Below are positions 44,127 through 53,443 of a stretch of 64,000 nt of DNA, piece by piece. The stretch spans positions 62,001 through 126,000 of the forward strand of contig NZ_CACZTX010000001.1 in assembly GCF_902784195.1 (NCBI RefSeq), given 5' to 3'. Each line of letters opens with the position of its first letter. Position 1 is the stretch's first letter. The notes under the pieces are model-generated. The model was not told the DNA's origin and ran no database searches. It saw nothing but the letters and a program-made list of their open reading frames with translations. Source of the stretch: an uncultured Methanobrevibacter sp. (GTDB lineage Archaea > Methanobacteriota > Methanobacteria > Methanobacteriales > Methanobacteriaceae). A program made the position numbers and the translations under genes.

Positions 44127-45602
44127 ATGACAGCTGCAAACAGGGTGAATGCTCACGGAACAATGGGTCTTGGAAGATGGAGCATTTACATAAACAACGG
44201 ATTCTGGAAGCCTAGGGACTTTGATGTCCTGATAATAGAGCTTCTGCAATATGCAATTCAGGGACGAGTGAGCGGCATATTGCTGGGAGTTCCCTCAAGG
44301 CACGGAAAGTCCACACTCATTAGTAAGAACTTCTGCAGCTATTTTTTATCATATTTCCCTAATGAGCAGGTCATCCTTTCAAGCTATTCCCAGGGCTTGG
44401 CTAGCGAGTTCGGCGGACAGGTGAAGGACATTGTAAATCATTACGGCTACCTTTCACCGTACAAGCCGACCATCAGGTCTGATAGTAAGGCAAAGAATAA
44501 ATTTAAGTTGAATGAGCCTTATCGCGGACAGATGTTGAGTGCAGGTGCCGGCGGTTCAATCATGGGATATGGTGCAGGTCTCCTTATTGTCGATGACCCT
44601 ATCAAGAACGTTGCCGAAGCCGAATCCAAGGTACGTCAAGCCAAGCTCAAGGACTGGTGGGGAGGAACCATCAAGTCAAGGGTCCAGAGGAGAAGCAACG
44701 GATTGCCTCCCATCAAGATTGTCATTGCACAAAGATTGCATTTAAAGGATTTGCATGGAATCATAAAGGAGACAGAGCCGACAATCCCTGCAAATGACGC
44801 ATTCAGGATTTTAAGGAACGGCGGTTCAATCGACCCTAACACATGGGTTGACTTCAACCTTCCTGCAATCTGCGACAGCGAGGATGACATTCTCGGAAGA
44901 AAGATAGGCGAAGTGCTTTGGGAAGAGCAGAGAGACTATGAGTGGCTCATGGCTGAAAAGAGAAGCATGGGCTCATACCTCTTTAATAGTATTTATCAAG
45001 GACAGCCTGTAGAGCGTGATGGTGAGATATTCAAGAGAGAATGGTTTCAGGACGAGGTCAACCACAAGCTCACCTGTCTTATTGACCCTAAAGACATTCC
45101 TAAGGACTTGCCACAGCTCAGATATTGGGATTTCGGTGCTAGCGGAGACGCTGGAGACGGAACTTCTGCTATCTTAACCAGTTATGATGGGGAATATCTG
45201 TATGTCTTGGATCTTGTTGCTGGAAAGTTCTCTAGTCTTAAAGTATTGAAAACATTTAAAAGGCTTTGTAAGAAAGATGGAAAGCAGACTCGTGTGATGG
45301 TCGAGCAGGAGCCTGGAAGCGGTTCAAAATTATTGATAAAAAAGTTCCGTAGAGAAGAAGATTTAAGAGGTTATAATATCCGTGCAGATAAAGTACAGGT
45401 TAGTAAAAAAGTTAGAGCTTTTGACTTGGAGGGTCTTGCAGAGGACAGAAGGATAAAGATGGTTCCTGCTCACTGGAACAACAAGTTGATTGATCAGCTG
45501 GTGGCATTTACAGGTGAGGATGGCGGTGAGGATGATATAGTTGACACCATAACTGGCTCTTGCAGGTTTTGGACTAGACCTAGAAGGAGAGTTAAGGCTT
45601 AA
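44127..45602 (+). CDS. Terminase large subunit
   Basis: DNA-packaging motor of 491 residues. The N-terminal ATPase has Walker A GVPSRHGKST (K61) and Walker B LLIVDDP (D156, D157). The C-terminal nuclease starts at RYWDFGASGDAGDG with the first metal-binding aspartate; VMVEQEPGSGSK continues the RNase-H-like fold. Its stop codon overlaps the stop of the antisense TPR gene, so an inserted pair of genes separates it from the portal gene, which normally follows directly. Confidence 0.93.
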   Translation: MTAANRVNAHGTMGLGRWSIYINNGFWKPRDFDVLIIELLQYAIQGRVSGILLGVPSRHGKSTLISKNFCSYFLSYFPNEQVILSSYSQGLASEFGGQVKDIVNHYGYLSPYKPTIRSDSKAKNKFKLNEPYRGQMLSAGAGGSIMGYGAGLLIVDDPIKNVAEAESKVRQAKLKDWWGGTIKSRVQRRSNGLPPIKIVIAQRLHLKDLHGIIKETEPTIPANDAFRILRNGGSIDPNTWVDFNLPAICDSEDDILGRKIGEVLWEEQRDYEWLMAEKRSMGSYLFNSIYQGQPVERDGEIFKREWFQDEVNHKLTCLIDPKDIPKDLPQLRYWDFGASGDAGDGTSAILTSYDGEYLYVLDLVAGKFSSLKVLKTFKRLCKKDGKQTRVMVEQEPGSGSKLLIKKFRREEDLRGYNIRADKVQVSKKVRAFDLEGLAEDRRIKMVPAHWNNKLIDQLVAFTGEDGGEDDIVDTITGSCRFWTRPRRRVKA

Positions 45603-46516
45603 TCTTTTAAAGATTTTGCCTTTTCATAACATTCTTTAGCTTCTTCATCTCTACCTAATTTTTCTAAACATTTTCCTTTATTTGTCCATAAAATTGATGT
45701 TTTTATCCAAGAATCTTCATTTTCTTTATCTTGTTCTATCACTTCATCATAACAATTTAAAGCTTCTTCATATTTTTTTAGAGCGTATAGGCAATCTCCT
45801 TTTCTAATCCAATAAATTGGATCATAATGTTGTAGTTCTATTAGTTTGTCATAGCATTCTATTTCTTCTTCATATCTTTGTAAGCCCGATAAGCACGATA
45901 CTTTCATTTTCCAACGAAAGGCATCGTTTGGATTAAGTTCTATATATTTTTCAATATATTTGATTGCCTCTTCTTCTTGGTTAGTTGTAATTAACTCCAT
46001 TGCTATTTTTTCTAAAAAAAATCCTCCGTTTAGACTCCCTTCACTGCCGTATGAAATGTCGAGTGTCTCTTCATATTTTTTTAGAGCGTATAGGCAATCT
46101 CCTTTATAGTCCTTATGAAAATATTCTTTTGGTTCTAGTTCTATTAGTTTGTCATAGCATTCTATTGCTTCTTCATATCTTCCTAAATAACGTAAGAGAT
46201 ATGCTTTGTCTTCCAAATATCTAATATTTTCTGGTTCTAGTTCTATTGCTTTGTCAAGGTATTTCAATGATTTTTCGTCTAAAAGATCATATTTTTTTAA
46301 TTGTTCGTTTAACTTATTTAATTCTTCTTTTCTTTTTAATTCTTCCCATTGGGATTTAGATACAAGTTCTGTTCCACATTCAGGACAAAAATTGAATTCT
46401 GTACTTGGGTCCATTTCACAAGTAGGACATATTTTAGGTTCAGGTTTCTCTTCACCACAGTATGGGCAGAATTTGAAATTATCATCATATGTTTCTTTAC
46501 ACTTAGGACATTTCAT
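45599..46516 (-). CDS. Zinc-ribbon plus TPR-repeat protein 1
   Basis: A 305-residue protein. The first ~55 residues hold two zinc ribbons (CPKC...CPYC and CPTC...CPEC). The rest is a stack of TPR units of the form YEEAIECYDKLIELEP. Such proteins are abundant in Methanobrevibacter genomes and mediate protein contacts. The gene is antisense to the late operon, very A+T-rich and host-like in codon use, so it looks like recently acquired cargo. It lies downstream of a related gene on the same strand. Confidence 0.75.
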   Translation of the reverse strand: MKCPKCKETYDDNFKFCPYCGEEKPEPKICPTCEMDPSTEFNFCPECGTELVSKSQWEELKRKEELNKLNEQLKKYDLLDEKSLKYLDKAIELEPENIRYLEDKAYLLRYLGRYEEAIECYDKLIELEPKEYFHKDYKGDCLYALKKYEETLDISYGSEGSLNGGFFLEKIAMELITTNQEEEAIKYIEKYIELNPNDAFRWKMKVSCLSGLQRYEEEIECYDKLIELQHYDPIYWIRKGDCLYALKKYEEALNCYDEVIEQDKENEDSWIKTSILWTNKGKCLEKLGRDEEAKECYEKAKSLKD

Positions 46517-46539
46517 ATTATCACACTATTTATAATTTG

Positions 46540-48096
46540 CTAAGACTTATAAGAAGAGTTAAAGTTAAATTTACGCCCTCCAATTTTAATAGTATTTAGT
46601 TCTTCTTCCTTCTTGTAGCATTCTATTGCTTCTCCATATCTTCCTAATTTATCTAAACATAATCCTTTGTTATGCCATGCATTCACATATGATGAGTTTA
46701 GTTCTATTGTTTTCTCATAGCACTCTAATGCTTCTTCATATCTTCCTAAAAATGAACAATTTACGCCTTTGTTGTACCAATGTTCTTCGGATGAAGGGTT
46801 TATTTCTATCGCTTTGTTATGGCATTCTATAGCTTCTTCATATTTTCTTAATCTCTCTAAAATATGTCCTTTGTTATGCCATGCTCTTTCGGATGAAGGG
46901 TTTATTTCTATTGCTTTGTTGTAACAATTTATTGCTTCAGAATATCTTTCCAAACTATAATAACAATTACCTTTATCCACCCATAATACTTCGGATGAAG
47001 AGTTTATTTCAATTAGTTTGTCATAACATTCGACTTTTCTATTCCAACTATATCCAATGGTTGGATTTATCCCTATTTGGTTACTTATTATAAGATTGTT
47101 ATACAATTCTATTGCTTCTTCATATCTTCCTAATTTTATTAAGCATTCTGCTTTAAAAACCCAATGATCTTCATAGTACTGATTATTTTCTATTGCTTTG
47201 TTGTAGCATTCCAATGCTTCTTCATATCTTCCTAATTTTATTAAGCATTCTGCCTTTTTACTTATGGAAGAGTTATAATTTGGGTTTATTTCTATTACTT
47301 TGTCATAAAATTCTATTGCTTCTTCATATTTTTTTAATATTTTAAAGCTTGCTCCATTCAAGTAATATCTATTAATTAAGTCTATTTCTATTGGTTTGTT
47401 GCATTCTATTGATTCTATGTATTTCTTTAGGTTTCTTAAGTCATATACATGATAACCCCACACATCGTAAGCATCACTGATTAGTTCTCTTACTTTATCG
47501 TAGCATTCAATTGCTTCTCCGTATTTCATTAGTTCTTCTAGACATTTTGCTTTATAAAGCCAAATATAGTCATCGTAAGAGTCTATTTCTATTGCTCTGT
47601 CATAATATTCCAATGCTTTTTCATATTCGAAGTTATGATATAACTTTTTTGCTTTATAGGAAATTATATTTATTATTTTATCTAGGCATTCTTTTGCTTC
47701 TTCAGATCTGTTTAATTTAGATAAACAAAAAAATTTATTAGTCCATAATGTTTCGTCTGTTGGGCATATTTCTATACCTTTATCAAAGCATTCTATTGCT
47801 TCTTCATATCTTATTAAGCCATATAAAAAAATACCTTTTTTATTCCATGATTCTTCTGTTGGGTATAGTTCTATTATTTTGTTGTAGCATTCTAATATTT
47901 CTTCACATTTTTCTAATTGTCCGTATTTCTTATATTCATCAGTTAAACCCATTATTTCTGCATATATCATGTTTATTTCAATATTTTTAGTTTTTTTAAT
48001 GAGTTGTGTTCCACATTTTGGGCAAAACTCATATTTATTTGGTTCTGATTCATATCCACATTTACGACATATTTTTTCATCTTGCCAATCAGCCAT
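46540..48096 (-). CDS. Zinc-ribbon plus TPR-repeat protein 2
   Basis: A 518-residue relative of the adjacent gene: one N-terminal zinc ribbon (CRKC...CPKC, about residues 11-32) and a long array of about a dozen TPR units such as ALECYNKAIENNQ and GRYEEALECYEKTIELN. It probably acts as a scaffold or partner-binding protein; targets unknown. A tandem duplication probably produced the pair. It starts 119 bases from the portal gene, divergently, so the intergenic region carries promoters for both directions. Confidence 0.75.
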   Translation of the reverse strand: MADWQDEKICRKCGYESEPNKYEFCPKCGTQLIKKTKNIEINMIYAEIMGLTDEYKKYGQLEKCEEILECYNKIIELYPTEESWNKKGIFLYGLIRYEEAIECFDKGIEICPTDETLWTNKFFCLSKLNRSEEAKECLDKIINIISYKAKKLYHNFEYEKALEYYDRAIEIDSYDDYIWLYKAKCLEELMKYGEAIECYDKVRELISDAYDVWGYHVYDLRNLKKYIESIECNKPIEIDLINRYYLNGASFKILKKYEEAIEFYDKVIEINPNYNSSISKKAECLIKLGRYEEALECYNKAIENNQYYEDHWVFKAECLIKLGRYEEAIELYNNLIISNQIGINPTIGYSWNRKVECYDKLIEINSSSEVLWVDKGNCYYSLERYSEAINCYNKAIEINPSSERAWHNKGHILERLRKYEEAIECHNKAIEINPSSEEHWYNKGVNCSFLGRYEEALECYEKTIELNSSYVNAWHNKGLCLDKLGRYGEAIECYKKEEELNTIKIGGRKFNFNSSYKS

Positions 48097-48140
48097 AATA
48101 TCACACTCTTTACTAATTATTTTCTATTATATTTTTGTGT

Positions 48141-48203
48141 ATCTATAAACTTTATTATTTCTCCTTATTTTCCACCATGAATATTGAATATACTATTTTT
48201 TAG
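48141..48203 (+). promoter_or_regulatory. Late-block element 2: TATA, TTTTCCACCATG and 8-codon frame
   Basis: TCTATAAAC (48141-48149) lies about 26 bases before TTTTCCACCATG (48168-48179). The ATG opens M-N-I-E-Y-T-I-F and stops at TAG (48201-48203), whose last base begins the portal gene's GGAGG ribosome site. Reading of the tiny frame would bring ribosomes exactly to the portal start. Confidence 0.5.
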
Positions 48204-48215
48204 GAGGAAATTTTA

Positions 48216-49874
48216 TTGAGTAGAAAATCTAAAGCAGACGCTTTTGTTGTTACTACTGAAGACGGGTCCTATGACATTGTTGAGGCAGATGTCCTGGAAA
48301 GGTATGCCATCAAAAGCGAAGCTGACGAAACTGGAAGCAAGCAGCTTAAGACTGACGGATGGGAATATGATGACACCTTGCTTGAGCCATTGTACGACCC
48401 TTTGCAGCTGTGTGAGCTATTGGAAATCAACACTTATCATGAGAATTGTGTTGATGTTGTCGCTAGAGACAGCGCAGGAATAGGTTATGACATTGTTCCT
48501 GTAACAGGTGAGAATGAGAAGGAACTTAACAAGCCTAAATTAACCAATTTCTTGGAGAACATTGAGCCCAACATCAATGAACTGCTGTACATGATGAACT
48601 ATGACAGGAGAGCGACAGGCTACGGAGCATTGGAACTGATCAGAAAGGACAAATCCAAATCAGAACCTGTGAACCTGTCCCACATATCTTCCTATACATT
48701 GAGAAGGACAAGCGACGGCAAGAGAGTGAAGCAGAGAGTAGGAACAAAGACTGTCTGGTTTGTGATCTATGGAAAGAACTATGATAAAGATGGAAACCTA
48801 TGTGATGTCCATTCCGAGACAGGAGAGTTCCACCCATACAATTCCTTAAGCAAGGAGGAAAGGGCAAACGAGCTATTGTGGACCATGGAGTACACCACAA
48901 AGAGCAAGTACTACGGATTGCCTAAGATTGTGGGAGCGATACCTGCAATCTACAGCGACATAAGCCGTTCCAAATACAATACCAGCTTCTTCAAGAACTA
49001 TGGAATGCCATCATTTGCAGTCTTGGTAAGTGGAGACTTCGTGGACTATGACCAGGAGGAGTTCTTGGAGGACGGAACCAAGAATCCTGAATATGACGTT
49101 ACAAAGACTCTCAAGTGGAAGATTTCACAGCAACTGAAGCAAGCCATCAAGAACCCTCACAGTGCAGTTACCATTCTTGTCCCATCCGAGGGAGAGGAAG
49201 GTAATGTTGAGATTGAACTGAAGCCTCTAAGTGTCGAGACCAAGGAAGCGAGCTTCAGACTCTTCAGGCAGGATAACAGGGATGAAGTTATCCATGCGCA
49301 TAGGGTTCCTCCATACAAAGTCGGAATAAACGAGACAGGTAGTTTGGGTGGAAGCAATATAGAGGGAGCCACCATAAACTACAAGAACGATGTGGTGCTA
49401 CCAATCAGGTTCAACGATGAGTTTCTAATCAACCAGGTAATCAGGAATGACTTTAAGATAAGGGACTGGAGATTCAAGATAACGGAACATGACACAAGGG
49501 ACTACACCACAGACATTGCCATAATGAAGGAGCTGTTCCTGATGGCTTCAATCACTCCAAGGCAAATCATTGAGAACATAGGCGAAAGGTTCGGTCTTAC
49601 GGCTTCGGACAATCCGTTTCTGGACGAATACTATCTCAACAATGTTCCGTTGGAGAATGTATGGAATGGCGGTGATGTGCCGATGGAGGCAGAGACAGTT
49701 CTTGACAGCTTGGAGAATGACTTGATGAAGGACGCAGGTGATTTTGATGAACAGCTTGGAGGCAAGAGACCGATTGGTGATGATGGCGCTGAAGGTGCGT
49801 CATTCAAAGAGGCAGATTCAGAATATCAAGAGAGAATACAGAAGGCGTTTGATACTAGAAGAGCAATGCAGTAG
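48216..49874 (+). CDS. Portal protein (PBSX-type)
   Basis: A 552-residue portal, the dodecameric channel through which DNA enters the capsid. LLEPLYDPLQLCELLEIN followed by YHENCVDVVARDSAGIGY is characteristic of PBSX-type portals. The middle contains YYGLPKIVGAIPAIYSDI, a typical portal wing/crown segment. TTG start after AGGAGGAAATTTTA. The next gene starts inside its last 128 bases in another frame. Confidence 0.85.
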   Translation: MSRKSKADAFVVTTEDGSYDIVEADVLERYAIKSEADETGSKQLKTDGWEYDDTLLEPLYDPLQLCELLEINTYHENCVDVVARDSAGIGYDIVPVTGENEKELNKPKLTNFLENIEPNINELLYMMNYDRRATGYGALELIRKDKSKSEPVNLSHISSYTLRRTSDGKRVKQRVGTKTVWFVIYGKNYDKDGNLCDVHSETGEFHPYNSLSKEERANELLWTMEYTTKSKYYGLPKIVGAIPAIYSDISRSKYNTSFFKNYGMPSFAVLVSGDFVDYDQEEFLEDGTKNPEYDVTKTLKWKISQQLKQAIKNPHSAVTILVPSEGEEGNVEIELKPLSVETKEASFRLFRQDNRDEVIHAHRVPPYKVGINETGSLGGSNIEGATINYKNDVVLPIRFNDEFLINQVIRNDFKIRDWRFKITEHDTRDYTTDIAIMKELFLMASITPRQIIENIGERFGLTASDNPFLDEYYLNNVPLENVWNGGDVPMEAETVLDSLENDLMKDAGDFDEQLGGKRPIGDDGAEGASFKEADSEYQERIQKAFDTRRAMQ

Positions 49875-51507
49875 GGAGATTGCTGACTTCTTCAGAAGGC
49901 TTGAGAGGAAAATCCACAAGGTCATGGAGGAGCACTGGGAAAGCGAACTGGGACTTTTCCATCTGAACAAGGTTTCAGACATCATACAGGAGAGCCGGCA
50001 GGAATACTATGACATCCTGTTCAAGTACTGCAAAGTCTCATACATGAAAGGAAGGGAAGCCACCGAAAGGAGATTCAACAGGCAAATTGAAGCCATGAGC
50101 ATAAAGGCGGACGTCAACATCACAAGGCTTGAGGACCTCTTCAAGCCAGACCCAACCATAAGGTACAATCTCAACAACAAGGTCTTTCAGGCTTCAGCCC
50201 ACACCATGGACAGGGTCGACAGCAAGATAATGAAAAACATCACTCGAAGCTACAATGAAGGATTGGGAATCGACGAGGCAAAGGACAGGCTGACCGTCGA
50301 GTACAGCGGACTGAAATCATGGGAGGCACAGAGGATTGCAAGGACTGAAATCAACTCAGCACAGAATGATGGTGCCTATGATGTCTATGATGAATTGGGA
50401 GTCGAGTACCAGCAGTGGTGGACCGCTCAGGACGAGAGAGTCAGGGAGACTCCACAGGCAGACCACAGGAAGATGCACGGAAAGATTGTCAAGGTCGGGA
50501 CTGCATTCAGCAACGGCTTGATGTATCCTGGAGACAGGCAGGGAAGCATATCGCAATGGATCAATTGCAGGTGCACCACACTTCCATTTTTAATGCCTCT
50601 CGGCAAGATGGCTCCTGTCGGAATGACCGAGTTCACTGAGGAGGATCTGATAGACATTCCAAACTTCGAGATGCCGACAATAGAGGATCTGATGAGCAGC
50701 CATAACCAAAACATACATCTAAACGGCAATGTAAATCCTCTTGAGAGAGGAAAGAATGCGATTGTGACCGACATAGACCATCAAGGTCTTATAGGAGAAA
50801 GGGAATTTGAGAGCCTAGTGTATCCTGACGGAACGAAAATCGAGTTTGAGAGGATTGCAATATACAACAGCAACTACCGCAGGAACCAGTACTATCACAG
50901 GCTGAAATCCGTAACCATTGACGGAAAGAGATATGACTTCCTTGGAGATGACTCATATGACCATTTCATGTATCAGCTCGAGGACATTGCCAGGAAATAC
51001 GGTGATGCAAAGGTCTGGAGGCTGAGCAACTACAGCAGCAGGTTTGCCACAACCAGCGGAATGGGTCTGAACGTTGACCTGCGGAACGGCATGGCTCCTA
51101 GAGGAGGGCTGGCTCAAAGGCACCCTGAGTTCGTGAAGATCATCAAGGAGGCTAAGCTGAAAGGAGACATCGCTTCATATAGGGTTCAGACAAGCCTGTA
51201 TGATGATGACGGAATCGACAAGCTCATCATCACTTCAAAGTCCCATTTCTCAACTTCCACAGGAGCCCTCAAGGGAAAGATGAAGTTCAACTTCATCCAT
51301 GGAGACTCGAATGACGGCAAGTATTGGCAGATAATCACTGTCATTCCCGACGGTTCGGATCAGAATGCACTGTTCTTGGGAAACTTCCTCAGGAGAGCGA
51401 GAGGAGGAGACTGGGAGTATGAGCTCAACTTCGCTCCAGACCAAAGGTTCCAAAGACTTTTGGTGGATGAGGTCAACAAGATTATCATACAGACACCGAT
51501 AGGTTAG
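49747..51507 (+). CDS. MuF-type head protein with large C-terminal extension
   Basis: A ~586-residue minor head protein. The core MuF/SPP1 gp7 domain ends near residue 275: AQRIARTEINSAQNDGAYDVY, QWWTAQDERVRETPQADHRKM and SQWINCRCTTLPF (the last with paired Cys). About 300 further residues follow, far more than the usual head protein needs. The extension (VYPDGTKIEFERIAIYN onward) is not recognisable and could be a MuF-linked effector domain, known in temperate phages. Start at 49747 is chosen because AGGTGAT lies 4 bases upstream, giving an unusual 128-base overlap with the portal gene. Confidence 0.75.
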   Translation: MNSLEARDRLVMMALKVRHSKRQIQNIKREYRRRLILEEQCSREIADFFRRLERKIHKVMEEHWESELGLFHLNKVSDIIQESRQEYYDILFKYCKVSYMKGREATERRFNRQIEAMSIKADVNITRLEDLFKPDPTIRYNLNNKVFQASAHTMDRVDSKIMKNITRSYNEGLGIDEAKDRLTVEYSGLKSWEAQRIARTEINSAQNDGAYDVYDELGVEYQQWWTAQDERVRETPQADHRKMHGKIVKVGTAFSNGLMYPGDRQGSISQWINCRCTTLPFLMPLGKMAPVGMTEFTEEDLIDIPNFEMPTIEDLMSSHNQNIHLNGNVNPLERGKNAIVTDIDHQGLIGEREFESLVYPDGTKIEFERIAIYNSNYRRNQYYHRLKSVTIDGKRYDFLGDDSYDHFMYQLEDIARKYGDAKVWRLSNYSSRFATTSGMGLNVDLRNGMAPRGGLAQRHPEFVKIIKEAKLKGDIASYRVQTSLYDDDGIDKLIITSKSHFSTSTGALKGKMKFNFIHGDSNDGKYWQIITVIPDGSDQNALFLGNFLRRARGGDWEYELNFAPDQRFQRLLVDEVNKIIIQTPIG

Positions 51508-51518
51508 GAGAGGATAGG

Positions 51519-51896
51519 ATGAATTACGATAGGATCATTGAGAACATAAAGTTCATGATAGACGATGAGAAGTACTTTGAAAACTACATGGAAATCAGGA
51601 AGACCTGCCTGCTGAGCGGATTCGCTCCTCCTCAGTATCTGGACATTCTGAACTTGGAGATTCCAGTCGAGCATTACAATGACGCTGACGAGAAAGGATT
51701 GGAGTATCTCCTGACAGATGACATCAGGGAGCAATTGAGCGAAACATATGAGAATCGCAGGAAGAATGATGTCAGAATCATGCACATGGCTTCAGAATAT
51801 GAGCAGGAAAACCGACTTATTGAAATCTACAACAGGGAACTGGCTGAGTTCTTCGAGAGATTTCCTAACTTCAAAATCATTTTAGGAGAGGACTAG
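51519..51896 (+). CDS. Hypothetical late protein
   Basis: A 125-residue acidic helical protein (LLSGFAPPQYLDILNLE; ending FERFPNFKIILGED). It starts 11 bases after the MuF gene with AGGATAGG before the ATG, so it is part of the head operon. No family recognised. It is the last head gene before the 7-kb insertion. Confidence 0.55.
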   Translation: MNYDRIIENIKFMIDDEKYFENYMEIRKTCLLSGFAPPQYLDILNLEIPVEHYNDADEKGLEYLLTDDIREQLSETYENRRKNDVRIMHMASEYEQENRLIEIYNRELAEFFERFPNFKIILGED

Positions 51897-51973
51897 AATT
51901 TTCATTTTTCCTCTCAATTTTTTCTTTTTTTACAAACTTTTCAAAAATTTTTTACAACTTTTCTATTTTTCCA

Positions 51974-52086
51974 CCTTATATTATAAGAAGGGAAAGTTTT
52001 TCATGATTTCATGCTTTTTTTCCACCATGTCTAGTGAAAATAAGGAATTTCAAAAAACGTTCAAAAACCCCTTCAGAGACCAATGA
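51974..52086 (+). promoter_or_regulatory. Late-block element 3: TATA, TTTTCCACCATG and 19-codon frame
   Basis: TTATATTATAAG (about 51976-51987) lies upstream of TTTTCCACCATG (52018-52029). The ATG opens a 19-codon frame beginning M-S-S-E and ending at TGA 52084-52086. It marks the left edge of the inserted block; the matching element 4 marks its right edge. Confidence 0.45.
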
Positions 52087-52479
52087 GAATCCCTTGATTC
52101 CTCTTCAATCGGTTGAATTGTCGAGAGCTGAGTAATACTTTTTAATTACGGTTTACCAAAAAAGTATTACTGTTTTTCACGTTCTCAACTGGTTAGATTG
52201 GTTGTTCTTTATTCAGAGTTGGGCTATATCGGGTTTTTTCATATAGCTTAAAGATCTGACCGTCTTTCCCCACCAAGACCACTGACGAACCGGTTAGACG
52301 TTATTATTTTTGCACCCACGAGTAATACTTTCAAACCGGTAAAAGACTAGTATCTCGTTGGTTAGAACAGAATTGAGTTACCTTACAAGTGTAAAACTGA
52401 GCGTGGTTGCTCCAACCTTCCTCAAACCTGTATATTTGAATTTATTCTCTTAACGGAGCGTTATTCTTTCTTATTTTGT
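52087..52479 (+). other. Left structured noncoding flank of the small-gene cassette
   Basis: No gene. AGTAATACTTTTT (52131-52143) pairs with AAAAAGTATTACT (52159-52171); a further AGTAATACTTT is at 52321-52331. GCTATAT pairs with ATATAGC around the loop CGGGTTTTTTC near 52227. YYGGTTAGA occurs three times (near 52188, 52292 and 52359). TTACAAGTGTAAAA near 52385 resembles the regulator operator half-sites. Confidence 0.5.
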
Positions 52480-52496
52480 CCAAAACATTTATATCT
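52480..52496 (+). promoter_or_regulatory. Cassette promoter
   Basis: CCAAAAC followed by ATTTATATCT forms a BRE-TATA-like pair about 75-90 bases before the first cassette ATG at 52571. The leader would be about 50 bases and ends in GAGGCGATTTC, a good ribosome site. Confidence 0.55.
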
Positions 52497-52570
52497 ATAC
52501 GAATAAAATAACTTTTATTGTGTTTCCGTCCGTTTAGGAGAGAAAGAAGGAAGCACAGAGAGGCGATTTC

Positions 52571-53110
52571 ATGTTAAGAGTCGTAGAGAGAACCTATTAT
52601 CAACAAGAAGAAATCAAGACACTAGACAGTCGAATTAGAGAGGCAGGAGTCAACACTTACTCCCTTGCTCGTCAAGGAGCAGTTGACTATCCTACCTACG
52701 AATCCTACAACGAGGTGAGAGAGGAAAGAATCAAAGAGGCTAAGGAAAAATACGGTGAATCCTACTACTATCACTGGAGAGACGTTGAGACCTACTTCTA
52801 TTACTTAGGAAGATTCTTTAGTGATTTGGAGGAAATCGAGAAGTACTTAGAAAGGACTGTTACCTATAAGCCTCACAGAGAGGAACTTAAAGAAGCAATG
52901 GAAAGGTTAGACAAAAGATTCGAGGAAGTCATCAACGAGTTCTGGTATTCTCTTGAGGAATACGAGGATATAACCGAGGATGTACTTGAGCAGTTGAAAG
53001 AAGGTGACTGCACCGTTCATTGCGAATTCCTAATAAAAGAGTTTAAGAAATTCGTCAATGTATTGTGCAGAATCATTAGACAAAACGAGATTAACCATAA
53101 GGAGTTTTAA
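52571..53110 (+). CDS. Cassette protein 1, hypothetical coiled coil
   Basis: A 179-residue protein rich in Glu, Lys, Arg and Tyr, mostly helical (YYYHWRDVETYFYYLGRF, then KEAMERLDKRFEEVINEFWY). It has no recognisable family. It is the largest and first product of the small-gene cassette, read from the cassette's own promoter. GAGGCGAT precedes the ATG. Confidence 0.55.
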   Translation: MLRVVERTYYQQEEIKTLDSRIREAGVNTYSLARQGAVDYPTYESYNEVREERIKEAKEKYGESYYYHWRDVETYFYYLGRFFSDLEEIEKYLERTVTYKPHREELKEAMERLDKRFEEVINEFWYSLEEYEDITEDVLEQLKEGDCTVHCEFLIKEFKKFVNVLCRIIRQNEINHKEF

Positions 53111-53141
53111 TCTCCTTTCTCGTTACTTTTGAGGTGAGAAT

Positions 53142-53432
53142 ATGGACGCAATCAACGTCATTAACCAAAATAAAATATTAGTAGATGTTTTGTACCGTGG
53201 AAACGTGAACCTGATTGACATCGTCATCGGTGATGCGTTGGTCTATGACAATCCGACAGTTGCAGTCAGGTGCTACACCACAGACCTGGCTTTTGCAACC
53301 TCAGAGATAGATGAGATTGTATTAGAGGACGAAGAATTTGAGTTATTAATAACCTACGAGGACGGAGAGTTCTCAATTTTGTTGAAAACCCACAATTTAG
53401 GGGAATTAGGATACATTGAATGGGTAATTTAG
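53142..53432 (+). CDS. Cassette protein 2, hypothetical
   Basis: A 96-residue acidic beta-rich protein (NKILVDVLYRGNVNLIDIVIG at the start; EEFELLITYEDGEFSILLK later). AGGTGAG precedes the ATG. Its last 13 bases overlap an in-frame opening of the next gene. Function unknown. Confidence 0.5.
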   Translation: MDAINVINQNKILVDVLYRGNVNLIDIVIGDALVYDNPTVAVRCYTTDLAFATSEIDEIVLEDEEFELLITYEDGEFSILLKTHNLGELGYIEWVI

Positions 53433-53443
53433 GTGGTTTTTGT

